Positions 26,080 through 34,266 of a stretch of 64,000 bases of DNA are shown here, piece after piece. The notes beneath the pieces were generated by a model that was not told where the DNA came from, did not search any database, and worked only from the letters and a program-made list of their open reading frames with translations. Position 1 is the stretch's first letter, and every line of letters starts with the position of its first letter. The position numbers were made by a program, and so were the translations under genes. This DNA comes from Candidatus Paraprevotella stercoravium (GTDB lineage: Bacteria; Bacteroidota; Bacteroidia; Bacteroidales; Bacteroidaceae): NCBI GenBank assembly GCA_944320795.1, contig CALUIU010000005.1:1-64000 (forward strand), in the 5' to 3' direction.

Positions 26080-27024
26080 ATGAAAATCGCAGAAAGTTTA
26101 ACCCAGTTGATCGGACACACGCCGCTGTTGCGCCTGAATGCCTATTCCCGGAAATATGGTTTGGGCATTGATCTGATTGTCAAACTGGAGAGTTTCAACC
26201 CGGCGGGCAGTGCCAAAGACCGTCCCGCGCTGTATATGATTGAGGATGCCGAGCGTAAAGGCATCCTGCGTCCCGGAGCCACTATCATAGAGCCTACCAG
26301 CGGAAATATGGGTGTAGGTCTGGCGATGGTAGCGGCGGTGAAAGGTTATAAAATGGTACTGGTCATGCCCGAAACCATGAGTCTGGAGCGTCGTAACTTG
26401 GCCCGTGCCTTGAATGCCCGTGTGGTCTTGTCACCGGCTGCCGAAGGCATGTCCGGTTCGGTACGTATGGCCCGTGAGTTGCAACAGACCACAGAGAACG
26501 CCGTTATTCTGGCCCAATTCGAGAATCCGGCCAATCCGTTGGCGCATCAGGAGACCACAGCCCGTGAGATCTGGGAAGATACCGACGGAAAGGTGGATGT
26601 CGTCATTGCCGGAGTTGGCACAGGAGGAACCATTACCGGTCTGGGACGCGGTCTGAAAGCTCTGAATCCGCAGATTGAGATTGTGGCCGTAGAGCCGGCG
26701 TCTTCCCCGTTGATTACCGAAGGTAAGGCAGGACCGCACAAGTTGCAGGGTATCGGTGCCAACTTTATTCCCGAGAATTATGACGCGTCGGTGGTGGACC
26801 GTGTGCTGACCGTGACAGACGATGATTCCATCCGTACTGCCCGTGAACTGGCTGCCGAAGAAGGAATTCTGGCCGGTATCACCTCCGGCACGGCCGTTTA
26901 TGCTGCCCGCATGCTGGCGCAGGAGCCGGCTTATGCCGGAAAGCGCATCGTAGTTGTTCTGCCCGATACCGGTGAGCGCTATCTCTCCACTTATGAATTT
27001 GATTTTGAAAATTATCCTTTATGA
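26080..27024 (+). CDS. cysK: cysteine synthase (O-acetylserine sulfhydrylase)
   Basis: A 314-residue fold type II PLP enzyme that makes cysteine from O-acetylserine and sulfide. The PLP Schiff-base lysine is Lys46 in NPAGSAKDR, the phosphate loop is GVGTGGTITG (about 178-187), and the C-terminal VVLPDTGERYLST is conserved. The asparagine loop reads TSGNMG (73-78) where most family members have TSGNTG, so Met77 replaces a substrate-contacting Thr. The last 4 nt overlap the cvfB-like start (ATGA), so the two are translationally coupled. Confidence 0.92.
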   Translation: MKIAESLTQLIGHTPLLRLNAYSRKYGLGIDLIVKLESFNPAGSAKDRPALYMIEDAERKGILRPGATIIEPTSGNMGVGLAMVAAVKGYKMVLVMPETMSLERRNLARALNARVVLSPAAEGMSGSVRMARELQQTTENAVILAQFENPANPLAHQETTAREIWEDTDGKVDVVIAGVGTGGTITGLGRGLKALNPQIEIVAVEPASSPLITEGKAGPHKLQGIGANFIPENYDASVVDRVLTVTDDDSIRTARELAAEEGILAGITSGTAVYAARMLAQEPAYAGKRIVVVLPDTGERYLSTYEFDFENYPL

Positions 27025-27872
27025 AAATAGAATTAGGTAAGATAAACCGTTTGAAGGTCGTCAAGAAGGTTGATTTCGGCTTTTATCTCGACGGAGGGGT
27101 GGAAGGCGAGATTCTGCTTCCGCTTAAGCTCGCTCCGCAAGGATGCAAGATTGGCGATGAACTGGATGTATTCCTCTATCTCGACAGTGAGGAGCGCTTG
27201 ATTGCCACCACAGAAACCCCTAAGGCGATGGTGGGCGATTTTGCTTATCTTCAGGTGGCCTGGGTGAATAACTTCGGAGCTTTTCTCGACTGGGGACTGC
27301 TGAAAGACCTGTTTGTTCCTTTCCGTGAACAGAAAATGAAGATGCAGAAAGGGCAGAGCTATATCGTGCACCTTCATGTGGACGAAGACAGCTATCGCAT
27401 TATGGCTTCGGCCAAGGTGGAGCGCTATCTCTCCAAGGAAATGCCACCTTATAAGCCGGGAGTAGAAGTGAATGTGCTGGTATGGCAGAAAACCGATTTG
27501 GGATTTAAGGTCATTGTAGACAATCAGTACAGCGGTCTGCTTTACGAAAACGAGCTTTTCCGCCCCTTGCATACCGGTGATCGTCTGCGTGGATACATCA
27601 AGCGCGTGCGTCCGGATGGAAAAATCGATGTGACCCTGCAGCGTCAGGGAATGCATGCCGTGGACGATTTCTCGGAGGTATTGCTTCATCACTTGCAGCT
27701 GAATGGTGGCAGCACGGTGTTGGGCGACAAGAGTCCGGCCGAGGAGATTTATTCCGTGTTCGGAGTAAGTAAGAAAGTGTTCAAGAAAGCCGTTGGCGAT
27801 TTGTATAAGCGCCGTCTGATAGAGATTACTCCGGAGGGCTTGCGTCTTACTGACGAAGCAACAGATTTATAA
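27021..27872 (+). CDS. CvfB-like S1 RNA-binding protein
   Basis: A 283-residue protein of the CvfB/YitL family: two N-terminal S1-like OB folds (about 1-65 and 68-135, the second with AWVNNFGAFLDWGLLKDLFVP), a third S1 domain (about 145-215, DLGFKVIVDNQYSGLLYENELF) and a C-terminal winged helix (about 225-275). In firmicutes CvfB is an RNA-binding regulator of virulence genes; the target here is unknown. It overlaps cysK by 4 nt and ends at a hairpin terminator, making it the last gene of a five-gene run starting at the antiporter. Confidence 0.88.
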   Translation: MKIELGKINRLKVVKKVDFGFYLDGGVEGEILLPLKLAPQGCKIGDELDVFLYLDSEERLIATTETPKAMVGDFAYLQVAWVNNFGAFLDWGLLKDLFVPFREQKMKMQKGQSYIVHLHVDEDSYRIMASAKVERYLSKEMPPYKPGVEVNVLVWQKTDLGFKVIVDNQYSGLLYENELFRPLHTGDRLRGYIKRVRPDGKIDVTLQRQGMHAVDDFSEVLLHHLQLNGGSTVLGDKSPAEEIYSVFGVSKKVFKKAVGDLYKRRLIEITPEGLRLTDEATDL

Positions 27873-27915
27873 GAATTTATCGGGAATCCTGAATGGTGGT
27901 TCCCGATTTCAGAAC

Positions 27916-27970
27916 AACAGCGATAAAGAAGACGCAGAAAAAGAGCGTTCTTGCTTTATCGCTGTTTTTG
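27916..27970 (+). terminator. terminator after the cvfB-like gene
   Basis: AACAGCGATAAAG pairs with CTTTATCGCTGTT across a 25-nt loop and is followed by a T-rich tract. A smaller hairpin (CGGGAA with TTCCCG) lies just before it at about 27880-27905. Confidence 0.75.
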
Positions 27971-28018
27971 TTTTTGTCACAGTAATTTTCTGGTACAGCA
28001 TGCTACAATGGTTCCTCA

Positions 28019-28042
28019 AAAGGTATACTTAAGTATACTTTT
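28019..28042. promoter_or_regulatory. palindrome, possible operator
   Basis: A perfect 16-bp palindrome, GTATACTTAAGTATAC (28023-28038), extends to 12-bp arms with one G-T mismatch. It stands 120 nt upstream of the unknown gene at 28164 and after the preceding terminator. It contains two GTATACTT half sites. It could be a repressor operator; no regulator gene is adjacent. Confidence 0.4.
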
Positions 28043-28163
28043 GTGAAAAAAGTCCAAAGAAAATTTTTATGATAAAAAATGTATTTCTATTTTTGGACGA
28101 ACAATAGAGTTAAAACCTCGTTTTAGACTCTAATTTTATAGAGTTACTTAGATTATTTGAGCC

Positions 28164-29528
28164 ATGAAAAAGGAAAGACAAATCTTAAGATGGATGCAGG
28201 TACTGTTTTTATTGATGGCAACCTGTTCTGTTCAGGCATTCGGCCAATTGTGGAAAAAACACATCTTTTCTTTCCAAAATTCCCCGGATTCTGTAACTTG
28301 TGTTTATAAAGCGGAGTCAAATGAACTGATCATATCCGGTTTTGATACGGATGGTAAGGGTACGTTCTATTTCTTGGGTGGTGATCCGCTGTCGCTCACC
28401 TGTTATCAACAGGACAAGCTGGTGTACCGTCGTCCTTTGGGTATCCGTTTCTCCGGTATGGTAAGTTTTCGTCTGATCAATGATTCCCTTTATCTGATTC
28501 ATCGTGAGGATCACGCCCTGTATCGGATGCATTGTGACAATAAGGGAGCGATTGACCGTATTCCATTGAAAGCTGCCCCTTTTGAAAGATGTTTTATTGG
28601 ACCCAAACAATCCTTTACGCTGTCTTATTTAAAGAACAGTACAACCAGTGTGGACCAGGTTTACGATTTTCATCAGAATCTGCTTCGGGAATATTCTTAT
28701 CCCACGGGAAAAAGTACACAGTATGATCCCGACTATCAGAATGTTCCGGAATCCTGTTTGAACTTTTATGGACGTTATCAGGGAAACCGCCTCTTCTTTA
28801 CCGATTATGCTACGGTTGCTCTGATAGATGATTCCGGAAAAACAGTTCGGAAGACCGGTCTTACCTATGAAGACTTTGGTTGGTATGTACTTGACCGCAG
28901 GAGTGATACGATAGAGAACTGGGGACCTACAGCAGAAATTCAGGTTCTTAGAAACGGTCATTTTTATATGCCCGCCTTCAATGCGAAGAAGGAACTGGTT
29001 GTTTGGGACCTCGATGTGGAGCAACTGTATCGTTCACCGGATGTGGCAGACGAGTTTAAAGTTTCCAAACCCGATTCCATTGTTTATTATCATTATGCCT
29101 ATGAAGAGCCGGTTCGCCAGCCGGATGAAGATGAGTTCATTGCTTTGCGCTATTATCCAAAGTCTGTTGATCTTGTTTTTTGGGGAACAACGGATGAGTT
29201 TGATGAGGCCCGTGAGGGATATTTGCCGGGCTTCTTTGTCCTGAATCATAAGAATCTCACTCAGAAGGAAGATACGTTGTCTTGTACTCTTTCTATAAAA
29301 AATGAACTTATTTTTGAGAAGCCGGTTCCTGTTTCCTATGCCTCAAGCAACATTGTTGTGGGAATACCTCTTTCTGTCAATGCTAATTCTTTTGCTACAT
29401 TTTTTGAGGACAAGAAATTCCAACTGTTGAAAGAAGATTCGGCATTGTATCTGATTGATCCGACAAAAGATTCCAGGAAACGCTTTGTCCGCACTCCTTT
29501 TTCGGAGGTGAATAAATTAGAACGGTAA
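28164..29528 (+). CDS. secreted protein of unknown function
   Basis: A 454-residue protein with a signal peptide (1-27, ending VQAFGQ). The mature part has repeated short beta phrases with aromatic-Asp endings (LYLIHREDHALYRMH, RLFFTDYATVALID, HFYMPAFNAKKELVVWDLD), which suggests a beta-propeller-like fold, but no family was recognised. It is a single gene with a palindrome upstream and a strong terminator downstream. A function cannot be assigned. Confidence 0.8.
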   Translation: MKKERQILRWMQVLFLLMATCSVQAFGQLWKKHIFSFQNSPDSVTCVYKAESNELIISGFDTDGKGTFYFLGGDPLSLTCYQQDKLVYRRPLGIRFSGMVSFRLINDSLYLIHREDHALYRMHCDNKGAIDRIPLKAAPFERCFIGPKQSFTLSYLKNSTTSVDQVYDFHQNLLREYSYPTGKSTQYDPDYQNVPESCLNFYGRYQGNRLFFTDYATVALIDDSGKTVRKTGLTYEDFGWYVLDRRSDTIENWGPTAEIQVLRNGHFYMPAFNAKKELVVWDLDVEQLYRSPDVADEFKVSKPDSIVYYHYAYEEPVRQPDEDEFIALRYYPKSVDLVFWGTTDEFDEAREGYLPGFFVLNHKNLTQKEDTLSCTLSIKNELIFEKPVPVSYASSNIVVGIPLSVNANSFATFFEDKKFQLLKEDSALYLIDPTKDSRKRFVRTPFSEVNKLER

Positions 29529-29537
29529 TAATATCAT

Positions 29538-29569
29538 AAAAGGGACATTCCGATTGGAATGTCCCTTTT
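29538..29569. terminator. bidirectional terminator
   Basis: A perfect 14-bp stem (AAAAGGGACATTCC and complement) with a 4-nt loop lies between the convergent gene at 28164 and rplS. T runs on each side allow termination in both directions. Confidence 0.85.
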
Positions 29570-29593
29570 ATGTTGTTTCATTTTTTGCAGTTT

Positions 29594-29965
29594 TTACTCT
29601 GCGCTTGCAGCAGCGATAGTACGCTTTTCAGCGATACGAGCCTTCTTACCGGTCAGGTTACGCAGGTAGTACAACTTAGCGCGACGTACCTTACCTACCT
29701 TGTTTACAGTGATGCTGTCGATGTTCGGGCTCTCGATAGGGAAGATACGCTCTACACCAACGGTACCTGACATCTTGCGCACTGTGAAGCGCTTCTTGTT
29801 CTGGTGACCAGAAATCTTGATAACAACACCGCGATACAACTGGATACGCTCTTTGTTACCCTCGACGATCTTGTATGCTACAGTGATGGTATCACCAGCC
29901 TTGAATTTTGGGAACTCTTTGCCTGTAGCAAATGCTTCTTCTGCAATTTTAATTAAATCTGCCAT
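29594..29965 (-). CDS. rplS: 50S ribosomal protein L19
   Basis: A 123-residue protein matching L19 along its length: [45 protein letters not shown] and [21 protein letters not shown]19 sits at the 30S-50S interface. It stands alone, not next to rimM-trmD as in many bacteria, a placement known in Bacteroidetes. An Ala/Glu-rich tail ends the protein. Confidence 0.97.
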   Translation of the reverse strand: MADLIKIAEEAFATGKEFPKFKAGDTITVAYKIVEGNKERIQLYRGVVIKISGHQNKKRFTVRKMSGTVGVERIFPIESPNIDSITVNKVGKVRRAKLYYLRNLTGKKARIAEKRTIAAASAE

Positions 29966-30101
29966 TTTTCTTTTATTAATAAAATTGTTTGTCGTCCCGG
30001 TGCAACATAACAGGGAACTCTACATCCTGCCAGCGATTGCACGGAAAGCGGTTGCAAAGTAACTAATATTCTGTAACATATGCAATAATTTGTGCTCTTT
30101 T

Positions 30102-30143
30102 TTTGTCTAGAGGAGTTTACTTCGCCGTAAATTTGTACTTTTG
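30102..30143 (+). promoter_or_regulatory. promoter of the split 5'-nucleotidase pair
   Basis: TTTG at 30102-30105 is followed by two adjacent -7-like elements, TAAATTTG (30128-30135, spacer 22) and TACTTTTG (30136-30143), the latter followed by C as is usual. The leader to the ATG is about 25-30 nt. Confidence 0.5.
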
Positions 30144-30172
30144 CAAGGATAACTATAAACAGATTTTGTTTT

Positions 30173-30946
30173 ATGAACCAATTAAGGACATTTTTTTTAC
30201 TGGCTTTGTGTTCTGCTCCGTTGTGGCTTTCGGCACAAAACTTTGAGGTAAAAAGTATTCGCGGAGAGCGTTATGAGATCACTTCGGCGCTCGATGCATC
30301 TATCCCGAAGGAAGCCCGGGATTTTCTGGCTCCGTATAAACAGAAGGTCGATTCCATGATGTGCCCGGTACTGGGCGAGAGTGCTTCCTATATGCGTTCC
30401 TTTCGTCCGGAAAGCCCGTTGTCGAACCTGATTGCCGATATTCTTCGGGTGGAGGCAGAGGATGTTGTCGGTAAACCGGTGGATCTGGCTGTGTGTAACA
30501 TTGGTGGTATTCGTAGTGCATTGCCTAAAGGACCGGTTACGGTGGGCGATATTTTGGAGATTGCCCCTTTTGAAAACATGTATTGTGTGGTGACACTTTC
30601 TGGCGAACATTTGTTGGAACTTTTCAGTCAGATTGCAGCCGTGAAAGGTGAAGGAGTCAGTGGCGTACAGCTGAAAGTCAGTAGAGAAGGAAAGTTGCTT
30701 CAGGCAACGGTGGCCAGTAAACCGGTGGATCCGAAGCGTGATTACCGCATAGCCACACTGGACTATCTGTCGGAGGGTAATGATAAGATGTATGCTTTCA
30801 AGAAGGCCAGTTGTGTGGAAACCACTACATTGCCCGTTCGTGAGGTTTTGATGTCGTATATTAAGGAACAGGCCCGCAAAGGTCTGAAAGTAGATGCTAA
30901 AATTGAGGGCCGTATAACGGTGGAAGGATATGAAAATAAGAACTAA
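30173..30946 (+). CDS. 5'-nucleotidase C-terminal domain protein
   Basis: A 257-residue exported protein (signal peptide 1-20, ending LSAQ) that consists only of the substrate-binding C-terminal domain of UshA-type 5'-nucleotidases: RPESPLSNLIADILR, DLAVCNIGGIRSALPKGPVTVGDILEIAPFENMYCVVTLSG and the late DYRIATLDYLSEGNDKMYAF, which carries the base-stacking aromatic region. The metal-dependent catalytic domain is in the next gene, which overlaps this one by 17 nt. The two products probably work together in the periplasm on nucleotides, but the order is reversed relative to the fused enzyme. Confidence 0.9.
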   Translation: MNQLRTFFLLALCSAPLWLSAQNFEVKSIRGERYEITSALDASIPKEARDFLAPYKQKVDSMMCPVLGESASYMRSFRPESPLSNLIADILRVEAEDVVGKPVDLAVCNIGGIRSALPKGPVTVGDILEIAPFENMYCVVTLSGEHLLELFSQIAAVKGEGVSGVQLKVSREGKLLQATVASKPVDPKRDYRIATLDYLSEGNDKMYAFKKASCVETTTLPVREVLMSYIKEQARKGLKVDAKIEGRITVEGYENKN

Positions 30947-31805
30947 TATTTCTCTTTGGGTAGTTTTGTTCTGTCTGGCTTTGGTACAGCAGGCCGGAGC
31001 ACAGGGAACGCAGGACACGGTAATCACCCTGACCGTGTTGCACACCAATGACACGCACAGCTGTGTGATGCCGATCAATAAGAATTTTGCCGATACGGCT
31101 TTGGCCGACAAGGGCGGCTACTTGCGCCGTGAGGCTTTTGTGGAACAGATGCGCCGTAAGGATTCGGACTTGCTCCTGTTTGATTCCGGAGATTTCTCTC
31201 AGGGCTCGGCCTATTATAATCTGTTTCACGGAGAAGTGGAAGTTGGTCTGATGAACCGTATGCATTACGATGCCGCCACCATCGGAAACCATGAGTTTGA
31301 TTTCGGACTGGAGAACATGAAGCGTATCTTTGAGATGGCTCAGTTTCCGATTGTATGTGCCAATTACGATTTCAGCAAAACCATTCTGAAAGATGTGGTC
31401 AAGCCTTATACAATTCTTCACCGTAAGGGAATGAAGATTGGCATTTTCGGTATCAGTCCGCAACTGGAAGGTTTGGTTGCCAAAAATTCTTATGGCGATG
31501 TGGTGTATCAGGATCCCGTGAAGGTGGCCAACGAAGTGGCTTCTTATTTGAAATTGCAGGAGCGTTGCGATTTGGTGATCTGCCTGTCGCATTTAGGTTG
31601 GGCTATCGGCAAAATGAATGACGAAGCGCTGATTAATAATACCCGCTATATCGACATGGTTTTGGGCGGACATTCACACACTTATTTCACTGTTCCTTTG
31701 CAAGTGCCCAATGCTGACGGGCAGCCTGTCATCTGCAATCAGATGGGTAAAAGCGGCCGTTTTGTGGGCTGTCTGAAAGTGGATATGCAGCCTGTTCGAA
31801 AATAA
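30930..31805 (+). CDS. metallophosphatase, 5'-nucleotidase N-terminal domain protein
   Basis: A 291-residue exported protein (signal peptide to about 23, QQAGAQ) with the calcineurin-like motifs of UshA: LHTNDTHSCV (Asp and His), DSGDFSQGS (metal Asp), IGNHEFDFG (catalytic Asn-His), CLSHLGW and GGHSHTYF. The substrate-binding C-terminal domain is missing here and is encoded by the preceding, overlapping gene. The pair should hydrolyse nucleotides or related phosphoesters for phosphate and nucleoside salvage. Confidence 0.93.
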   Translation: MKIRTNISLWVVLFCLALVQQAGAQGTQDTVITLTVLHTNDTHSCVMPINKNFADTALADKGGYLRREAFVEQMRRKDSDLLLFDSGDFSQGSAYYNLFHGEVEVGLMNRMHYDAATIGNHEFDFGLENMKRIFEMAQFPIVCANYDFSKTILKDVVKPYTILHRKGMKIGIFGISPQLEGLVAKNSYGDVVYQDPVKVANEVASYLKLQERCDLVICLSHLGWAIGKMNDEALINNTRYIDMVLGGHSHTYFTVPLQVPNADGQPVICNQMGKSGRFVGCLKVDMQPVRK

Positions 31806-31807
31806 GA

Positions 31808-32512
31808 TTATTCAAAATATAGGGTTAGGACAATCATCTTGGATGAGGCACTTTCCAAACCAGATGAGAATTTTAGCAACGACTTGTCTGTCAGGTCGTC
31901 GCGTTTTTTTTGAAGAATATCTGTTAATCCGAAGCAGAATTTCAGTTCCGGAATGAGTTTGAAGAAAGGCAGATAAAAGTCACATCCCATACCCAGTTCT
32001 ATATAGCAGTCAAAAGGTTTGACCAATAGAGCGCGGTTTTTTTTCACCGTAAGATCTAATGTAGGACTGATTCCTGCCAGAAAATAAGGACGGTAATTGT
32101 TGAAGCGTGGCGGGGTGAACTTCACATCAATCGGAATGGAGATATAGATGGATTTGATATTCTGACTTGAATCACGTCCTGAGATTTGTTCGTGGAAGCG
32201 TACGGTTTTCTGTCCGAAATGCAAGGTCGGCGTAGTTCGTAGTGCCAGATAAGTATTCAGTCGCATTTCTCCTAATACGCCTACACTGAATCCCGGACTA
32301 TAATTGTCGACATCGGCATACCATTGTTCACCGCTGGCTTCATCAATGATTCCTGTATTTTTCAACTCCATATCCTGAAGATGGAAACCCAGCAGAAATC
32401 CATAATGAAATCTGCGTTGATCCAGGTAGGGACGATTCTGTATTTTTCGGGTCTGCGCCTGGCTGCAAAGGGTCGTCAGCAACAGACATAGAGTCAATAG
32501 AAATTTCTTCAT
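31808..32512 (-). CDS. PorT-family outer-membrane protein
   Basis: The open frame reaches 32560, but the ATG at 32510-32512 gives a clean signal peptide (MKKFLLTLCLLLTTLCSQAQ). The 234-residue product has alternating barrel strands, and RPYLDQRRFHYGFLLGFHLQDM resembles the start of PorT/SprT, an accessory of the type IX secretion system. PorT-like barrels also occur in Bacteroidales without a working T9SS, so the function is uncertain. It ends 2 nt from the convergent metallophosphatase. Confidence 0.75.
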   Translation of the reverse strand: MKKFLLTLCLLLTTLCSQAQTRKIQNRPYLDQRRFHYGFLLGFHLQDMELKNTGIIDEASGEQWYADVDNYSPGFSVGVLGEMRLNTYLALRTTPTLHFGQKTVRFHEQISGRDSSQNIKSIYISIPIDVKFTPPRFNNYRPYFLAGISPTLDLTVKKNRALLVKPFDCYIELGMGCDFYLPFFKLIPELKFCFGLTDILQKKRDDLTDKSLLKFSSGLESASSKMIVLTLYFE

Positions 32513-32640
32513 TATTCCAAATAATATCTTTTTTATACAAAATAACGACGAGAAAATCACAATATTTCTGTTTTAATATATATTAACTATATCCGATAAA
32601 AAAATCATGGTTATTGATTAGGAGTTTCTAAAAAATGATG

Positions 32641-32648
32641 TACTTTTG
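32641..32648 (+). promoter_or_regulatory. promoter -7 element of the ferredoxin gene
   Basis: TACTTTTG followed by C is an exact -7 match 41 nt before the ATG at 32689. It lies inside a longer open frame starting at 32635, which shows that the upstream ATGs are not the real start. Confidence 0.6.
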
Positions 32649-32688
32649 CATCGAACAAAATGAACTAATAACTAAAATTATTGATAAA

Positions 32689-32853
32689 ATGGCTTACGTA
32701 ATTGGTAACGATTGTATTGCATGCGGTACTTGCATTGACGAGTGTCCAGTAGGTGCAATTTCTGAGGGTGATATCTATTCAATCAACGCTGATGCTTGCA
32801 CTGAGTGCGGTACTTGCGCTGATGTTTGTCCTTCAGGTGCAATTTCTCTGTAA
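32689..32853 (+). CDS. 2[4Fe-4S] ferredoxin
   Basis: A 54-residue clostridial-type ferredoxin. Two cluster motifs CxxCxxCxxxCP are seen at Cys9-12-15-19 and Cys37-40-43-47. It is a small soluble electron carrier, probably for pyruvate:ferredoxin oxidoreductase and related anaerobic enzymes. The start at 32689 is chosen because the promoter lies just upstream and the product then has the standard family length. It is monocistronic with its own terminator. Confidence 0.96.
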   Translation: MAYVIGNDCIACGTCIDECPVGAISEGDIYSINADACTECGTCADVCPSGAISL

Positions 32854-32878
32854 TTTGCAATACAGAATCACGAATTTA

Positions 32879-32910
32879 AAAAGGCTGCTCTGAAGAGCGG
32901 CCTTTCTTTG
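32879..32910 (+). terminator. terminator of the ferredoxin gene
   Basis: AAAGGCTGCTC pairs with GAGCGGCCTTT around a TGAA loop, followed by CTTTG. Confidence 0.8.
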
Positions 32911-33011
32911 TTTTTATCAGGTATGCGATATTTCTCAGAGATTATTTCAAAATCCTTTAGACTAGGAACATAACAGATTCTTTAATAAATAATACCTAAC
33001 GAAAAACTTTT

Positions 33012-34151
33012 ATGAATAAAACTTCTTCGTCTGCCTTTGCGGACAGTAAACCCCATTATGCTTTGCTGGATGGTTTGCGTGGTGTGGCGGCCCTGATTGT
33101 AATCTGGTATCATGTTTTTGAGGCTTTTGCCACCAGCCCTGTAGATCAGCGTGTGAATCATGGCTTTCTGGCAGTGGATTTCTTTTTTATTCTTTCCGGT
33201 TTTGTAATCGGGTATGCTTATGATGACCGTTGGGGAAGCCGGATGACACTGAAGGATTTTTTCAAGCGTCGTCTGATTCGTCTGCACCCTATGGTGATGT
33301 TGGCTTGTGTGCTGGGTGTCATTTCTTTCTGTATCCAGGGATGTGAGAAATGGGATGGTACACAGGTAGCTTTTTCCTGTGTAATGCTAGCAGCGCAGAT
33401 GCAGATGCTGATGCTGCCTTTATGGCCGGGGGCTGCCGCCGAGGTCCGTGGGGCAGGCGAGATGTATCCGCTGAATGGTCCTTCATGGTCTTTGTTCTTT
33501 GAATATATCGGCAACATACTCTATGCCCTGTGGCTACGTCGCATGTCTACCCGGACATTGGCCTGTTTGGTGGCGCTGACCGGAGCTGGTCTGGCCGCCT
33601 TTGCTTTGGGTAATCTGTCGGGTTTCGGCAATCTGGGCGTGGGCTGGACTTTTGCCGGAGATAATTTCTTGGGCGGTATGCTGCGTATGACCTTCTCCTT
33701 TTCTGCGGGATTGCTGATGTCGCGTGTTTTTCGTCCGTGGGCTGTGCGTGGCGCTTTTTGGATCTGTTCTCTGGTTCTGGTTGTGTTGTTGGCTCTGCCT
33801 TATATGGGCGACGGCAGTCGGCCTTGGATGAATGCGCTTTATGAAGTGGTGTGTGTGGTGGTTGTTTTCCCGTTACTGGTTTGGCTGGCAGCATCAGGTC
33901 GTACCACCGATCCGCGCTCTACTGCTATCTGTAAGTTCCTTGGAGATATTTCCTATCCGTTATACATTATCCATTATCCTTCCATTTATCTGCTGTTTAT
34001 GGCATCACGGAAGTACGGGATGACTTTTGCGGATGCCTGTCCTTATGCCTTGCTGTTGTTTGCGGGCAATATTCTGTTGGCCTGGCTGTTGCTGAAGATT
34101 TATGATGAACCGGTGCGGCGATGGCTCTCCCGGGTATGGATGAAAAAATAG
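33012..34151 (+). CDS. acyltransferase 3 family membrane protein
   Basis: A 379-residue protein with about 10 membrane helices. The family signature is present: LDGLRGVAALIVIWYHVFEAF near the start with the catalytic His, then FLAVDFFFILSGFVIGYAYD and FFKRRLIRLHP. Such proteins transfer acetyl or other acyl groups to surface sugars (OafA, NodX type). The acceptor is unknown. It is monocistronic. Confidence 0.92.
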   Translation: MNKTSSSAFADSKPHYALLDGLRGVAALIVIWYHVFEAFATSPVDQRVNHGFLAVDFFFILSGFVIGYAYDDRWGSRMTLKDFFKRRLIRLHPMVMLACVLGVISFCIQGCEKWDGTQVAFSCVMLAAQMQMLMLPLWPGAAAEVRGAGEMYPLNGPSWSLFFEYIGNILYALWLRRMSTRTLACLVALTGAGLAAFALGNLSGFGNLGVGWTFAGDNFLGGMLRMTFSFSAGLLMSRVFRPWAVRGAFWICSLVLVVLLALPYMGDGSRPWMNALYEVVCVVVVFPLLVWLAASGRTTDPRSTAICKFLGDISYPLYIIHYPSIYLLFMASRKYGMTFADACPYALLLFAGNILLAWLLLKIYDEPVRRWLSRVWMKK

Positions 34152-34239
34152 TTCCTGAATATAGATAAAAAGAATCTCCCCTTTATTCCGGTGTTCTGTA
34201 TGGAAAGCCCGGAATAAAGGGGAGAACTATTTTCAGGAA
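34152..34239. terminator. nested hairpins between convergent genes
   Basis: An inner stem of 17 bp (TCTCCCCTTTATTCCGG and complement, 34175-34225) lies inside outer arms TTCCTGAA and TTCAGGAA. It stands between the acyltransferase (plus) and the secreted protein (minus) and probably terminates both. Confidence 0.75.
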
Positions 34240-34266
34240 TCCTGTTTTAAAGGATTTGAGTCATTG

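Noticed and set aside
32635-32688. N-terminal extension of the ferredoxin from the upstream ATG
   Set aside because: A promoter -7 element lies inside this stretch and the extension has no homology; the ATG at 32689 gives the standard 54-residue protein.
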